From Chitinophaga sp. CF418 (GTDB taxonomy: Bacteria > Bacteroidota > Bacteroidia > Chitinophagales > Chitinophagaceae): DNA of 64,000 nucleotides. Below are positions 26,960 to 35,265 of this stretch, piece after piece. Position 1 is the first letter of the stretch, and each line of letters starts with the position of its first letter. The notes beneath the pieces were generated by a model that saw only the letters and a program-made list of their open reading frames with translations, did no database searches and was not told the origin of the DNA. Location of the stretch: the NCBI RefSeq assembly GCF_900142925.1, contig NZ_FRCN01000008.1, positions 62,001 through 126,000 on the forward strand, written 5' to 3'. The translations under genes and the position numbers were made by a program.

Positions 26960-28172
26960 AGACATGCGCATAACTATTTTCTCCGGTATGCAATTCAACA
27001 CGCGATTTTATATAGTAATCGAACTGAATATTGGCTACACAACACCAAAACAGGCTTGTCATCAATTCATTGATCCCGATCAGATAGGACTCTACAAAAG
27101 CCGTGATAAGAATACTGATAACAATAAACAGATAGGTACGCAGCTCTTCCCTTTTATTCCTGAAGAAGTCAATCGCATACTTCACACAGTTCCAGAACAG
27201 TATAAAAATGAAAATGGCCCCGAATACCACTCCCATCATGATGCCCAGCCCCAGGTAGCCATTATGCGGATTACTGGTAATGTTATTATTGCTGAACTTA
27301 GGGTCTGTCCAGCCATATCTTGCAAGACCGTGTCCTCTCATCAGTTCATCCTCAAAGGTTTTCAGTCCCCATCCATACGCATACTCCCTGTTACGGAATA
27401 TGTTCTCCTTTCCACTAATGCTTGCCATCAACCTTGAGATGGAGTTATTGGCATCCATCGAGCCGATATAGGAAATGAAGTAGGGCAACAGCAACAACAA
27501 GGGTAACAGCAGCAGCAAATACTTATATGCCGGTATCTTTCTGAGATCAGAGAAGAACCAGGCCACTACATATACAATAAGGGCCGCCCTTGATCCGGTC
27601 ATCAACACAACATAGGTCAGATAGATCATCGCAGGTATGGCAATGATCTTTCTGAAGAACTTATTTTGCAGTATGATACCAAACGCAATAGCGGCAAGTG
27701 TACCTGCACTGTTTGCATTCATGAATCCAAAACTCAGCCTGAAGGTTTCTGAATCCACCGTCTGTGAAAAAGAGCCGTACACCAGGCCAATGAGGATCAA
27801 TATTGCCAGCCCCTTTAAACACTTCCGTTTATATTCATCTGTGTTAAGCGCCATAAACAGCGCGAACATCATGAACAACAGTGTTTTGGATACCAGGTAC
27901 ACCAATGACTCATCTTTCAGCGGGTCCAGGAAGATGTAGTACACGATAAAAAGCAAGGTCAGCGCTGTAAACAGCCTGAACTGAACAAACAATGAGAACA
28001 ACTTTTCCCTTTTCAGAAAGAACAGGAAGAACACCAATCCGGCAATTACGGGCACGAAAAGGACATCCCCATCCAGAAAGCTGAGATGGGCGTACTTTAA
28101 CGCGAAATTTAAGATGATGAATACGATACAGACGATGTTTATACCGCTCTTCACAAAGTTTCGTATACTCAT
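26952..28172 (-). CDS. wzy: O-antigen ligase/polymerase-family membrane protein (Wzy-like)
   Basis: About eleven hydrophobic helices. The large periplasmic loop (residues 255-330) carries the SRLMAS, GHGLARYGW and NPHNGYLGLG signature of the Wzy_C/RfaL family. With a flippase, Wza and Wzc in the block, its role is most likely block-wise polymerisation of the repeat unit. The ATG at 28172 overlaps the acetyltransferase stop (ATGA) and has GGGAAAAGG ahead of it; an ATG at 28184 is possible. Confidence 0.85.
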   Translation of the reverse strand: MSIRNFVKSGINIVCIVFIILNFALKYAHLSFLDGDVLFVPVIAGLVFFLFFLKREKLFSLFVQFRLFTALTLLFIVYYIFLDPLKDESLVYLVSKTLLFMMFALFMALNTDEYKRKCLKGLAILILIGLVYGSFSQTVDSETFRLSFGFMNANSAGTLAAIAFGIILQNKFFRKIIAIPAMIYLTYVVLMTGSRAALIVYVVAWFFSDLRKIPAYKYLLLLLPLLLLLPYFISYIGSMDANNSISRLMASISGKENIFRNREYAYGWGLKTFEDELMRGHGLARYGWTDPKFSNNNITSNPHNGYLGLGIMMGVVFGAIFIFILFWNCVKYAIDFFRNKREELRTYLFIVISILITAFVESYLIGINELMTSLFWCCVANIQFDYYIKSRVELHTGENSYAHVYE

Positions 28173-28702
28173 GCCTTTTCCCATATCTTCAGAACGTTAT
28201 CATATTTTTTAATAATCTTTGCAGGATTACCTGCTACTACACAATAATCAGGAACATCTTTCGTCACCACAGACCCCGCGCCGATAATAGCGCGGTTACC
28301 AATGGTAACACCTCCCAGTATAATAGACCCGATGCCCACCCATACACCATTGCCGATCACAATGTCCTTACCAAATCCTTCTCCTGCCATTTTATCCCCA
28401 TCAGGGGTCAGTTCGTGCGTACCGGTAACGATCGTCACCCTGGAGGAAATATCACAGTCCCGTCCTATCCTGATGTGGCTGTCGATAGCACCCACCAGGA
28501 AAGTATCTTCACCGATGAAGGTATTGTCGCCTACCTGCAGTTCAAATGGCCCTGATACTTTCAGTCCCATGACCCTTACGTTGATGCCCAGCTTAGCACC
28601 TGCAAACGCCAGCAGCTTTCTCTTCAGACTGAACATCCGCGTACCGGGCAAGGCGCGTACCACCTTGTTGATAATAAACAATCTGCCGGGTCTCAGACTC
28701 AT
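28169..28702 (-). CDS. Hexapeptide-repeat acyltransferase (sugar O-acetyltransferase)
   Basis: A left-handed beta-helix protein of 177 residues: GDNTFIGEDTFLVGA, IRIGRDCDISSRVTIVTG, IVIGNGVWVGIGSIILGGVTIG, IIGAGSVVTKDVPDY and the end VVAGNPAKIIKKY. This pattern is standard for WcaF/Maa-type acetyl-CoA-dependent sugar acetyltransferases. It probably O-acetylates the EPS repeat unit. It overlaps both neighbours by 4 bp (ATGA). Confidence 0.9.
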   Translation of the reverse strand: MSLRPGRLFIINKVVRALPGTRMFSLKRKLLAFAGAKLGINVRVMGLKVSGPFELQVGDNTFIGEDTFLVGAIDSHIRIGRDCDISSRVTIVTGTHELTPDGDKMAGEGFGKDIVIGNGVWVGIGSIILGGVTIGNRAIIGAGSVVTKDVPDYCVVAGNPAKIIKKYDNVLKIWEKA

Positions 28703-29805
28703 CTTACAATGTTTTTTATGATTGAATCCAGATCTACGCTGTTATAGAATGTCGCAGCATTTGAAGCATACTCACCATAATCAGAAAAGATCTTTCCCAT
28801 TGTATCCTTCACGGAGTCCACACAGTTGAAATCCGTACAAAGGCCCGCCCTGTAATGTTCCACCGTGTATTTTAATCCAGGTATGTCATTACACAGCATG
28901 GGTTTTGAAAACATCGCATATTCCCATATCTTATTAGGTGCGCAGTAGATGTTATTCAGATCAATAAAATCATATACTACGATACCTATATCCGCCAGTT
29001 TCGTGATTTCCAGGTGCAAAGGCGCATCTATGAAAGGAATATGGATGATATTGGGATTGATCTCCTTTAAGGTATCTATATAGTCAAAGTCCTTTCCTAC
29101 GATGAGGAACACAAACTTCGAATCATTCTCAAATGTGGCTTTGGCAATGGTATCCAGCCTGCGGTAATGTGTAATGATTCCCTGGTAAAGAATGATTTTC
29201 TTTCCCTTGCTGATCTCCTCTTTTACTTTCTGCACCAGCGGGCCGTTAGTCCCATTAATACTGCCTCCTTCCACTGGCTTGAAGTACGGCTTATTAGGCA
29301 ATACATAAGGCGTATTCTTCAGCTTCCACCTTACCCTCAGAATAGCAGACCTGTTATATTCTGCTGTTACAATCTTATATGCATATTGAGAGAGACGTCT
29401 CAGCAGAAAATTATAGACAGGCACCGCATCATACAGTTCCAGCAGGCACATCACAAACTGGTAGCCTTTCAGTTTAGTACCAAGGCTCACCGCTGTATCT
29501 CCTGTGGCGATCCACAAAAGATCATGCGGTGTGCCGTTAATAAGCTGAAATACTTTCTTCCTGAAGTAATAAACGGATAAGATCTTTGATGTTCCTCTGT
29601 TCTGCAGCCGTAGATTCTCTATGGAAAGATGTTTACATTCTCCCAGGAGAAAAGCCTCACTTTCCTTACTGATATCACCGCAGATTAACTTTACGCTTTC
29701 ATACAATTTTGAGAGCCCGAGCACCACATTTAAAACGGGTGCGATAAACGATGGATTACCCTTACATACGATAACAGCCGATTTGTATGACGTCTCTACT
29801 TTCAT
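28699..29805 (-). CDS. Putative glycosyltransferase (GT-B type)
   Basis: The 368-residue sequence has GT-B features in the C-terminal half: KGKKIILYQGIITHYRRLDTI, FVFLIVGKDFDYIDTL, LADIGIVVYDF, and APNKIWEYAMFSKPMLCND, where an E in the last block is in the usual nucleotide-binding place. The N-terminal half is poorly conserved. The context (between a pyruvyl transferase and an acetyltransferase) supports an EPS glycosyltransferase. It overlaps the acetyltransferase by 4 bp. Confidence 0.8.
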   Translation of the reverse strand: MKVETSYKSAVIVCKGNPSFIAPVLNVVLGLSKLYESVKLICGDISKESEAFLLGECKHLSIENLRLQNRGTSKILSVYYFRKKVFQLINGTPHDLLWIATGDTAVSLGTKLKGYQFVMCLLELYDAVPVYNFLLRRLSQYAYKIVTAEYNRSAILRVRWKLKNTPYVLPNKPYFKPVEGGSINGTNGPLVQKVKEEISKGKKIILYQGIITHYRRLDTIAKATFENDSKFVFLIVGKDFDYIDTLKEINPNIIHIPFIDAPLHLEITKLADIGIVVYDFIDLNNIYCAPNKIWEYAMFSKPMLCNDIPGLKYTVEHYRAGLCTDFNCVDSVKDTMGKIFSDYGEYASNAATFYNSVDLDSIIKNIVR

Positions 29806-29860
29806 TTATTATGGTTAGTTTATATCACTTTATTACTGCAGGTTTTTCATTTAAAGACGT

Positions 29861-30988
29861 TTACAGCTCACATAAATACTGATGTAATGAGTCGAACATT
29901 TCGTCCGCCTTTCTCCGTAACGAATTCACGGAAGGGGAACAATCAAAGTTCTGCTCATCAAATACCCTCATCGCCTGCTTCAGATCGTCTGCTCTGAACG
30001 GCATATCCCACAACCTGAAGCCTTTCACCTGTTCTGCCAGTATGCCCAGCTTCGGTTCTATACCGATACAAACAACAGGCTTATTCAGTACAGCAGCCAT
30101 TACTCCTCCGTGATAACGCGCCGTAATAAAGCCATCAAAAGCATTCAGCCTGTCCATGAACTGCTCTATACGGTTCTGGAACGGGTCCCATTCCAGGCAG
30201 GGATACCCATTTTCGCTGATGATTTTCTTCCATTCCACATCGCGCAAACTGGAAAAAATGATGAACGTGAATTCGTAACCGGCATTCTTCTGCTCATCAA
30301 CCATCCTCAGTAATGCATTCTGGTACTCATTACCTCCATTTTCATATTTCCAGTCCCTTACTATCACACCTATCTTCCTGCGCTTTTGTCCTGCATGATT
30401 GTCCTTTCCATTTTTGCGAATAACTTTATCATAATTCAGAAAGCTCGAATAGCATATGTCTGCTCCTTCATTCACATTGTATCCCCAATCCTTACAATAA
30501 GACGCCGATGTAGCATCTCTTACATATAACATGTCCATCTGCCCTACCAACGTTTTCACTTCCTCTATCTTACCATTCTCCGGGTTGAACGGACCAAGCC
30601 CCAACCCAAGTCCCACGGACTTCTTTGCAGGCACCGTTTCTTTCCGTGAAAATTTGCTCCTGATCTTTTTTATCAGTAGTCCCGGATTATCCGTCAGCAA
30701 CTTCCAAAAGAGTCTCAAATAAAATCCTCCTTTATTGGAATGGAATAAAAAGAACTGCGTACCTCCTCCATAGATCAATACGTCAGCCGTCGCCTTTTTG
30801 TTATCATTTGCATCCACATATCCAGACTTCCTCAATAACCGATGGCAGTAGTCGCTTGAGCTGCCGCAAAAATCAACATTCAGCCCCAGGCCATTCGTCA
30901 AAAAAAAATTCTCAATAGTACACATCAAAGCATCATCTCCAAAATTCGCTTCACCGTATGCACCTTTTACTACTACATTTTTTCTCAT
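29861..30988 (-). CDS. Polysaccharide pyruvyl transferase family protein (CsaB/WcaK-like)
   Basis: The N-terminus VKGAYGEANFGDDALMCTI matches the GxxGxxNxGDxA motif of the PS_pyruv_trans family. ADVLIYGGGTQFFL, KKSVGLGLGLGPF, and FDGFITARYHGGVMAAVLNKPVV complete the GT-B-like fold with its conserved R-H. These enzymes add ketal pyruvate from PEP to a sugar, giving the polymer a negative charge. It has 55-bp and 157-bp gaps to its neighbours, so an internal promoter ahead of it is possible. Confidence 0.88.
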   Translation of the reverse strand: MRKNVVVKGAYGEANFGDDALMCTIENFFLTNGLGLNVDFCGSSSDYCHRLLRKSGYVDANDNKKATADVLIYGGGTQFFLFHSNKGGFYLRLFWKLLTDNPGLLIKKIRSKFSRKETVPAKKSVGLGLGLGPFNPENGKIEEVKTLVGQMDMLYVRDATSASYCKDWGYNVNEGADICYSSFLNYDKVIRKNGKDNHAGQKRRKIGVIVRDWKYENGGNEYQNALLRMVDEQKNAGYEFTFIIFSSLRDVEWKKIISENGYPCLEWDPFQNRIEQFMDRLNAFDGFITARYHGGVMAAVLNKPVVCIGIEPKLGILAEQVKGFRLWDMPFRADDLKQAMRVFDEQNFDCSPSVNSLRRKADEMFDSLHQYLCEL

Positions 30989-31145
30989 GGTATAATAATT
31001 AACAAACTGCGTTTAATAATAGTATTTCGCCAATCAGGCATTCGCGAATACAGGTTTATATTAAACACAATTTGTCTTTAAAAAACTTTAGTTCGCTTTA
31101 GACTCTGTTGATTGGCATTAACGTTACCCCTCACGACACGTTTAC

Positions 31146-32663
31146 TCACTGAACAGTGTGACGTTTAAATGTCCTGATCAGCAAAAAAACTATTGCTCCC
31201 AGCACAGATAGTAATATGAAAATTCTAAGTGCGATCCCGATCTCGGTAAAGATCATCAGCGCTGCCGATAACAGGATCAGCAGCCATATTGATATACTTT
31301 CGAACGACCAGACAAAGTCCTTCTCGCACAACTTTCTTGAGGTATAAAACGGGATGAACACAAGCGTGTTCAGAAAATAGGCAATTGCATAGGCGCCGGA
31401 ACGTCCGATAGCACCATAGTGTTTCAAAAAGTGCATACTGACCAGGGCCATTATACCCCACACTACATTTGTTATCAGGCTCCACCACATGTATCCCCTC
31501 GCGGTAAAGTTCCGCGCAATACCCTGTCGGTGTGCAACAATCACAGTGGTGAACATCACCAGTACGATAGAGCTTTTCAACATATCTCCGGCGTAATCAC
31601 GGCCGAACAGCAGGTTACCCAATTCAGGAATATACATGAACGGAAGTGATATAAAAATCCCAACAATCCAGGGCAGGTAGTTGTTCGCCATCTCAAACTT
31701 CTTGTTCGTATTCTCCAGGTTCTTGACCACATAAGGTAAAAAGGCCTGCCCTATCATGCCATTGATCACCGTTACTACCAGCATAATATTTAAGGCCGCG
31801 TTATAGATACCCAGTTGCTGATAACCTTCGGGAAGCTCCACCAGGAATGCATTACAAAACCAGTTCACCGGTAGTACCAGCCCGCCGCTCAACACTGCCG
31901 GCAAACTATAGGAGAACAGGACGTTTAGCTCCTTTGTAAAACCACGCTCATTTACATTTATGCCATAATCACCCGCTGCCTTTCTCACTTCAAAAAAGCC
32001 AATGATGCAGATCACAATGGCATTGCTGGCTAAAGCAATCACCGCGCCTGCCACACCGAAGGTCAGGGAAAGTACAATAGCCACAGGGATGTTAATCAAT
32101 CCTCCTACCAGGTTGATCCTGGAAATGCTCTTAAACTTCTCCAATCCCAGTAGTATGCCATTCTGTACCCCATTTACAGAGTAGAACAGAATAGCAAGCC
32201 CTCCCAATTGCAGATCCCTTATGAGTTCTGTCGATTTCAAAGAAACTGATGCCAGCGGCTTTGCATAAATAAAGATCAGCCCAGCCACTACTATACCTGT
32301 TACCCAGGATATCAGATATGACATCCTGATAATACGCCCGGCCTTGATCTTATCTTTCACGCTGAATTCTGAAACAAATTTCGTCGCCGTTACGCCAAGC
32401 CCCAACCCGGCAAACGTAGAGAACATATCTACCGTAGACCGGATCATTCCCAGCTCCCCAAAGCCCTGCTTCTTCAATATCCTGGCTATTGCCACATATG
32501 TCAGAAAGATCAGTAACCTGGACCCGATAGTTCCGATAAAACTCCAAATGATGCCCGAAGACACCTTCCTGGCAAGGTCTGAGCTCAGGTTCCCTCTGAT
32601 GAAGCCAGTAGCTTTCTCTGGTAGGATACCTGCCACTCTTGAAATTAGCACGCTGCGGTTCAT
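31146..32663 (-). CDS. wzx: Lipid-linked repeat-unit flippase (Wzx, PST/MATE superfamily)
   Basis: A 505-residue polytopic protein of about 12-14 helices. The N-terminal KVSSGIIWSFIGTIGSRLLIF and KKQGFGELGMIRSTVDMFS are typical of Wzx/RfbX flippases. It would move the undecaprenyl-linked repeat unit to the periplasmic side. It overlaps the WecB gene upstream by 4 bp (ATGA). Confidence 0.9.
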   Translation of the reverse strand: MNRSVLISRVAGILPEKATGFIRGNLSSDLARKVSSGIIWSFIGTIGSRLLIFLTYVAIARILKKQGFGELGMIRSTVDMFSTFAGLGLGVTATKFVSEFSVKDKIKAGRIIRMSYLISWVTGIVVAGLIFIYAKPLASVSLKSTELIRDLQLGGLAILFYSVNGVQNGILLGLEKFKSISRINLVGGLINIPVAIVLSLTFGVAGAVIALASNAIVICIIGFFEVRKAAGDYGINVNERGFTKELNVLFSYSLPAVLSGGLVLPVNWFCNAFLVELPEGYQQLGIYNAALNIMLVVTVINGMIGQAFLPYVVKNLENTNKKFEMANNYLPWIVGIFISLPFMYIPELGNLLFGRDYAGDMLKSSIVLVMFTTVIVAHRQGIARNFTARGYMWWSLITNVVWGIMALVSMHFLKHYGAIGRSGAYAIAYFLNTLVFIPFYTSRKLCEKDFVWSFESISIWLLILLSAALMIFTEIGIALRIFILLSVLGAIVFLLIRTFKRHTVQ

Positions 32664-33850
32664 AATGCCTGCAATTCATTTATATGCGCTACAATCCTTT
32701 CACACGATCTTCCATCCCCGTAGGGATTTACCGCATTCGACATACTCTCATATGCCTGACGGTCAGTAAGAAGGCTATTCACGTACTCGTATATTTTCGT
32801 CTTGTCTGTCCCTACCAGCGACACTGTTCCCGCTGCCACAGCTTCCGGCCGTTCGGTGGTATGTCTCATCACGAGAACCGGTTTTCCCAGTCCCGGCGCC
32901 TCTTCCTGGATGCCTCCGCTATCTGTAAGAATAAGATAGCTGCGGTTCATCAGGTAAATAAAAGGCAGGTATTCCAAAGGCTCGATAATAAACACATTGG
33001 GCAATTGCTCATTCATCAGTATATCCGCCACCGGTTTCCTTACATTCGGATTAAGATGTACAGGATAGATGAAGTCAACATTGCTGTGTTTCTCCGCCAG
33101 CTCTTTGATAGCGCCGCAGATATTGAGGAATCCGTCTCCGAAATTCTCCCGGCGGTGCCCGGTTATCAGGATCATCCGTCTACCTGCAGTACCATTCTTC
33201 AGCTGCCATTCATTTATCAACTCCACTGAAATACCCATCTTCCCCAGCTCACATTCTGTCTCCTGTTTCAGCTGCTCGTCGGTCAGCACCCTGTGCAGCA
33301 CCAGGTACAGGGCATCGATCACCGTATTACCGGTTACATATATCCTGTCATCCGGTACCCCTTCTCTCAGGAGGTTTTGCCTCGCGGTTTCCGTTGGTGC
33401 GAAATGACAGGTCGCCAGCCGTCCCGTTAAACTCCGGTTCATTTCCTCAGGCCATGGACTGTAGATATTATGTGTTCTCAGCCCTGCCTCCACATGTGCC
33501 ACAGGGATCTGCCTGTAAAAGGCAGCCAGTGCGGCAGCGGTGGACGTTGTTGTATCGCCATGCACCAGCACCAGGTCTGGCGTCACTTCATTCAGCACGT
33601 TTCTCATGCCTTCGAGCACCCTGATGGTTACATCCGTCAGGTCCTGGCCCTGTTTCATGATATTCAGATCATAATCCGGCGAGATGTCAAATATCTTCAG
33701 TACCTGATCAAGCATCTCACGATGCTGGCCTGTCACACAAACAATCGCCTCAAACTCTTCCGGTTGGCTCATCAGTTTTTTTACCAGGGGCGCCATTTTA
33801 ATGGCTTCGGGCCTTGTGCCAAAAACAATCAATACTTTTTTCTTCATCAT
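32660..33850 (-). CDS. wecB: UDP-N-acetylglucosamine 2-epimerase (non-hydrolysing), copy 2
   Basis: Motifs are VLIVFGTRPEAIKMAPLV, VTGQHREMLDQVL, VHGDTTTSTAAALAAF, HVEAGLRTHNIYSPWPEE, ITGHRRENFGDG, and DSGGIQEEAPGLGKPVLVMR with TTERPEA. This is the classical UDP-GlcNAc to UDP-ManNAc epimerase, closer to E. coli WecB than copy 1 is. With the dehydrogenase directly upstream it can form UDP-ManNAcA. The frame opens at 33916, but the ATG at 33850, 7 bp after the upstream stop, matches family length (396 aa). Confidence 0.93.
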   Translation of the reverse strand: MMKKKVLIVFGTRPEAIKMAPLVKKLMSQPEEFEAIVCVTGQHREMLDQVLKIFDISPDYDLNIMKQGQDLTDVTIRVLEGMRNVLNEVTPDLVLVHGDTTTSTAAALAAFYRQIPVAHVEAGLRTHNIYSPWPEEMNRSLTGRLATCHFAPTETARQNLLREGVPDDRIYVTGNTVIDALYLVLHRVLTDEQLKQETECELGKMGISVELINEWQLKNGTAGRRMILITGHRRENFGDGFLNICGAIKELAEKHSNVDFIYPVHLNPNVRKPVADILMNEQLPNVFIIEPLEYLPFIYLMNRSYLILTDSGGIQEEAPGLGKPVLVMRHTTERPEAVAAGTVSLVGTDKTKIYEYVNSLLTDRQAYESMSNAVNPYGDGRSCERIVAHINELQAL

Positions 33851-33857
33851 ACTTGCT

Positions 33858-35213
33858 TTACAACCTTGCATCCACAAGATCCCTGTTAAGACAGGCTTTT
33901 GTATCGAAAATGACACCGTTATTCCTGATGATTTTCTTATAGTCCAGCTCTAAAAACTCCTGGTGAGCTACCGCTACGATAATAGCATCATAAACAACAG
34001 AACTGCCTAACTTCTTAATAATGTCTACGCCGTATTCATGATATACAGTTTCTTCATTCGCCCATGGATCGTATATGTCCACATCCAGTCCGAACTGCTC
34101 CAGTTCATGGTAGATGTCTACCACTCTTGTATTCCTTACGTCAGGACAATTCTCCTTGAAAGTGATACCCAGTATCAGGGCCTTGGAGCCTTTTATTTTG
34201 TGATCCTTTTCGATCATCAGTTTCACCACCTTGTTGGCCACAAACTGTCCCATCGTATCATTCACTCTTCTTCCGGACAGGATGACCTGCGGATGATAGC
34301 CCAGTGATTCCGCCTTATGCGCCAGGTAGTAAGGGTCCACACCAATACAGTGACCTCCCACCAGTCCCGGTTTATACTTCAGGAAATTCCATTTGGTGCC
34401 GGCAGCTTCAATAACATCATTGGTATCTATTCCTATTTTGTCAAAGATCAGGGCCAGTTCATTGACGAATGAGATGTTGAGGTCACGCTGTGCGTTCTCA
34501 ATCGCCTTGGAGGCTTCCGCCACTTTGATGCTCGGCGCTTTATGGGTGCCGGCTTTAATGATAGAGCCATAGAGGGCGTCTACAACAGTGGCAATCTCGG
34601 GGGTGGAACCGCTGGTGACTTTCTTTATTTTAGTCAGTGTATTGACCTTGTCGCCGGGGTTGATCCTTTCAGGGGAATATCCAACAAAGAAATCCTTATT
34701 GAGTTTTAAGCCCGAAACTCTTTCCAGTACAGGCACACAATCTTCCTCTGTACAGCCGGGGTATACTGTAGATTCATAGATGACGATATCGCCTGGTTTC
34801 AGGGCTGCACCGATCATTTCTGAAGCCTTCAGCAATGGCTTCAGGTCGGGCGCCTTAAACTGGTCAATAGGTGTAGGTACTGTAACGATAAATGTATTGT
34901 AGTCCCTGAGCTCTTCTCTATTGAAAGAAAAACATAATCCTTTGCGGGACTTTCCACTTTTTTTCTTCAGGTTCATCGCTTCCAGCAACTCTTCCATATC
35001 CGCCTCTTTCGTGCGATCATGGCCTTCACTCAACTCTGCAATGCGTTCCTGGTTGATATCAAATCCCATTACATTATAATGCTTCCCAAACTCAATTGCC
35101 AGGGGCAGTCCAACATATCCTAACCCTATTATGGCAATGCTGCGTTGTGCTATTTTTGTTTCTGTCTCCACAGCTATCTGAAGCTGATTAATTTCTTCTA
35201 CAACATTGTTCAT
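33858..35213 (-). CDS. Nucleotide-sugar 6-dehydrogenase (UDP-aminosugar dehydrogenase), copy 2
   Basis: A close paralogue of the enzyme at 4978-6258, with an N-terminal extension of about 25 residues before SIAIIGLGYVGLPLA. The catalytic Cys289 is in GGHCIGVDPYYL and the C-terminal domain carries NCPDVRNTRV. It is paired with wecB, 7 bp downstream, so UDP-ManNAc is a likely substrate, although WbpA-type use of UDP-GlcNAc is equally possible. It is the first sugar-precursor gene after the export genes. Confidence 0.92.
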   Translation of the reverse strand: MNNVVEEINQLQIAVETETKIAQRSIAIIGLGYVGLPLAIEFGKHYNVMGFDINQERIAELSEGHDRTKEADMEELLEAMNLKKKSGKSRKGLCFSFNREELRDYNTFIVTVPTPIDQFKAPDLKPLLKASEMIGAALKPGDIVIYESTVYPGCTEEDCVPVLERVSGLKLNKDFFVGYSPERINPGDKVNTLTKIKKVTSGSTPEIATVVDALYGSIIKAGTHKAPSIKVAEASKAIENAQRDLNISFVNELALIFDKIGIDTNDVIEAAGTKWNFLKYKPGLVGGHCIGVDPYYLAHKAESLGYHPQVILSGRRVNDTMGQFVANKVVKLMIEKDHKIKGSKALILGITFKENCPDVRNTRVVDIYHELEQFGLDVDIYDPWANEETVYHEYGVDIIKKLGSSVVYDAIIVAVAHQEFLELDYKKIIRNNGVIFDTKACLNRDLVDARL

Positions 35214-35265
35214 AAAAAACAGATTAATAAAGATTTTTAGAAAAAATTTCCGTTGACATAGACTT

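Noticed and set aside
31000..31145. Invertible promoter or phase-switch in the EPS block
   Set aside because: Only a loose GCCAATCA/TGATTGGC pair about 80 bp apart was found, and no recombinase gene is nearby.
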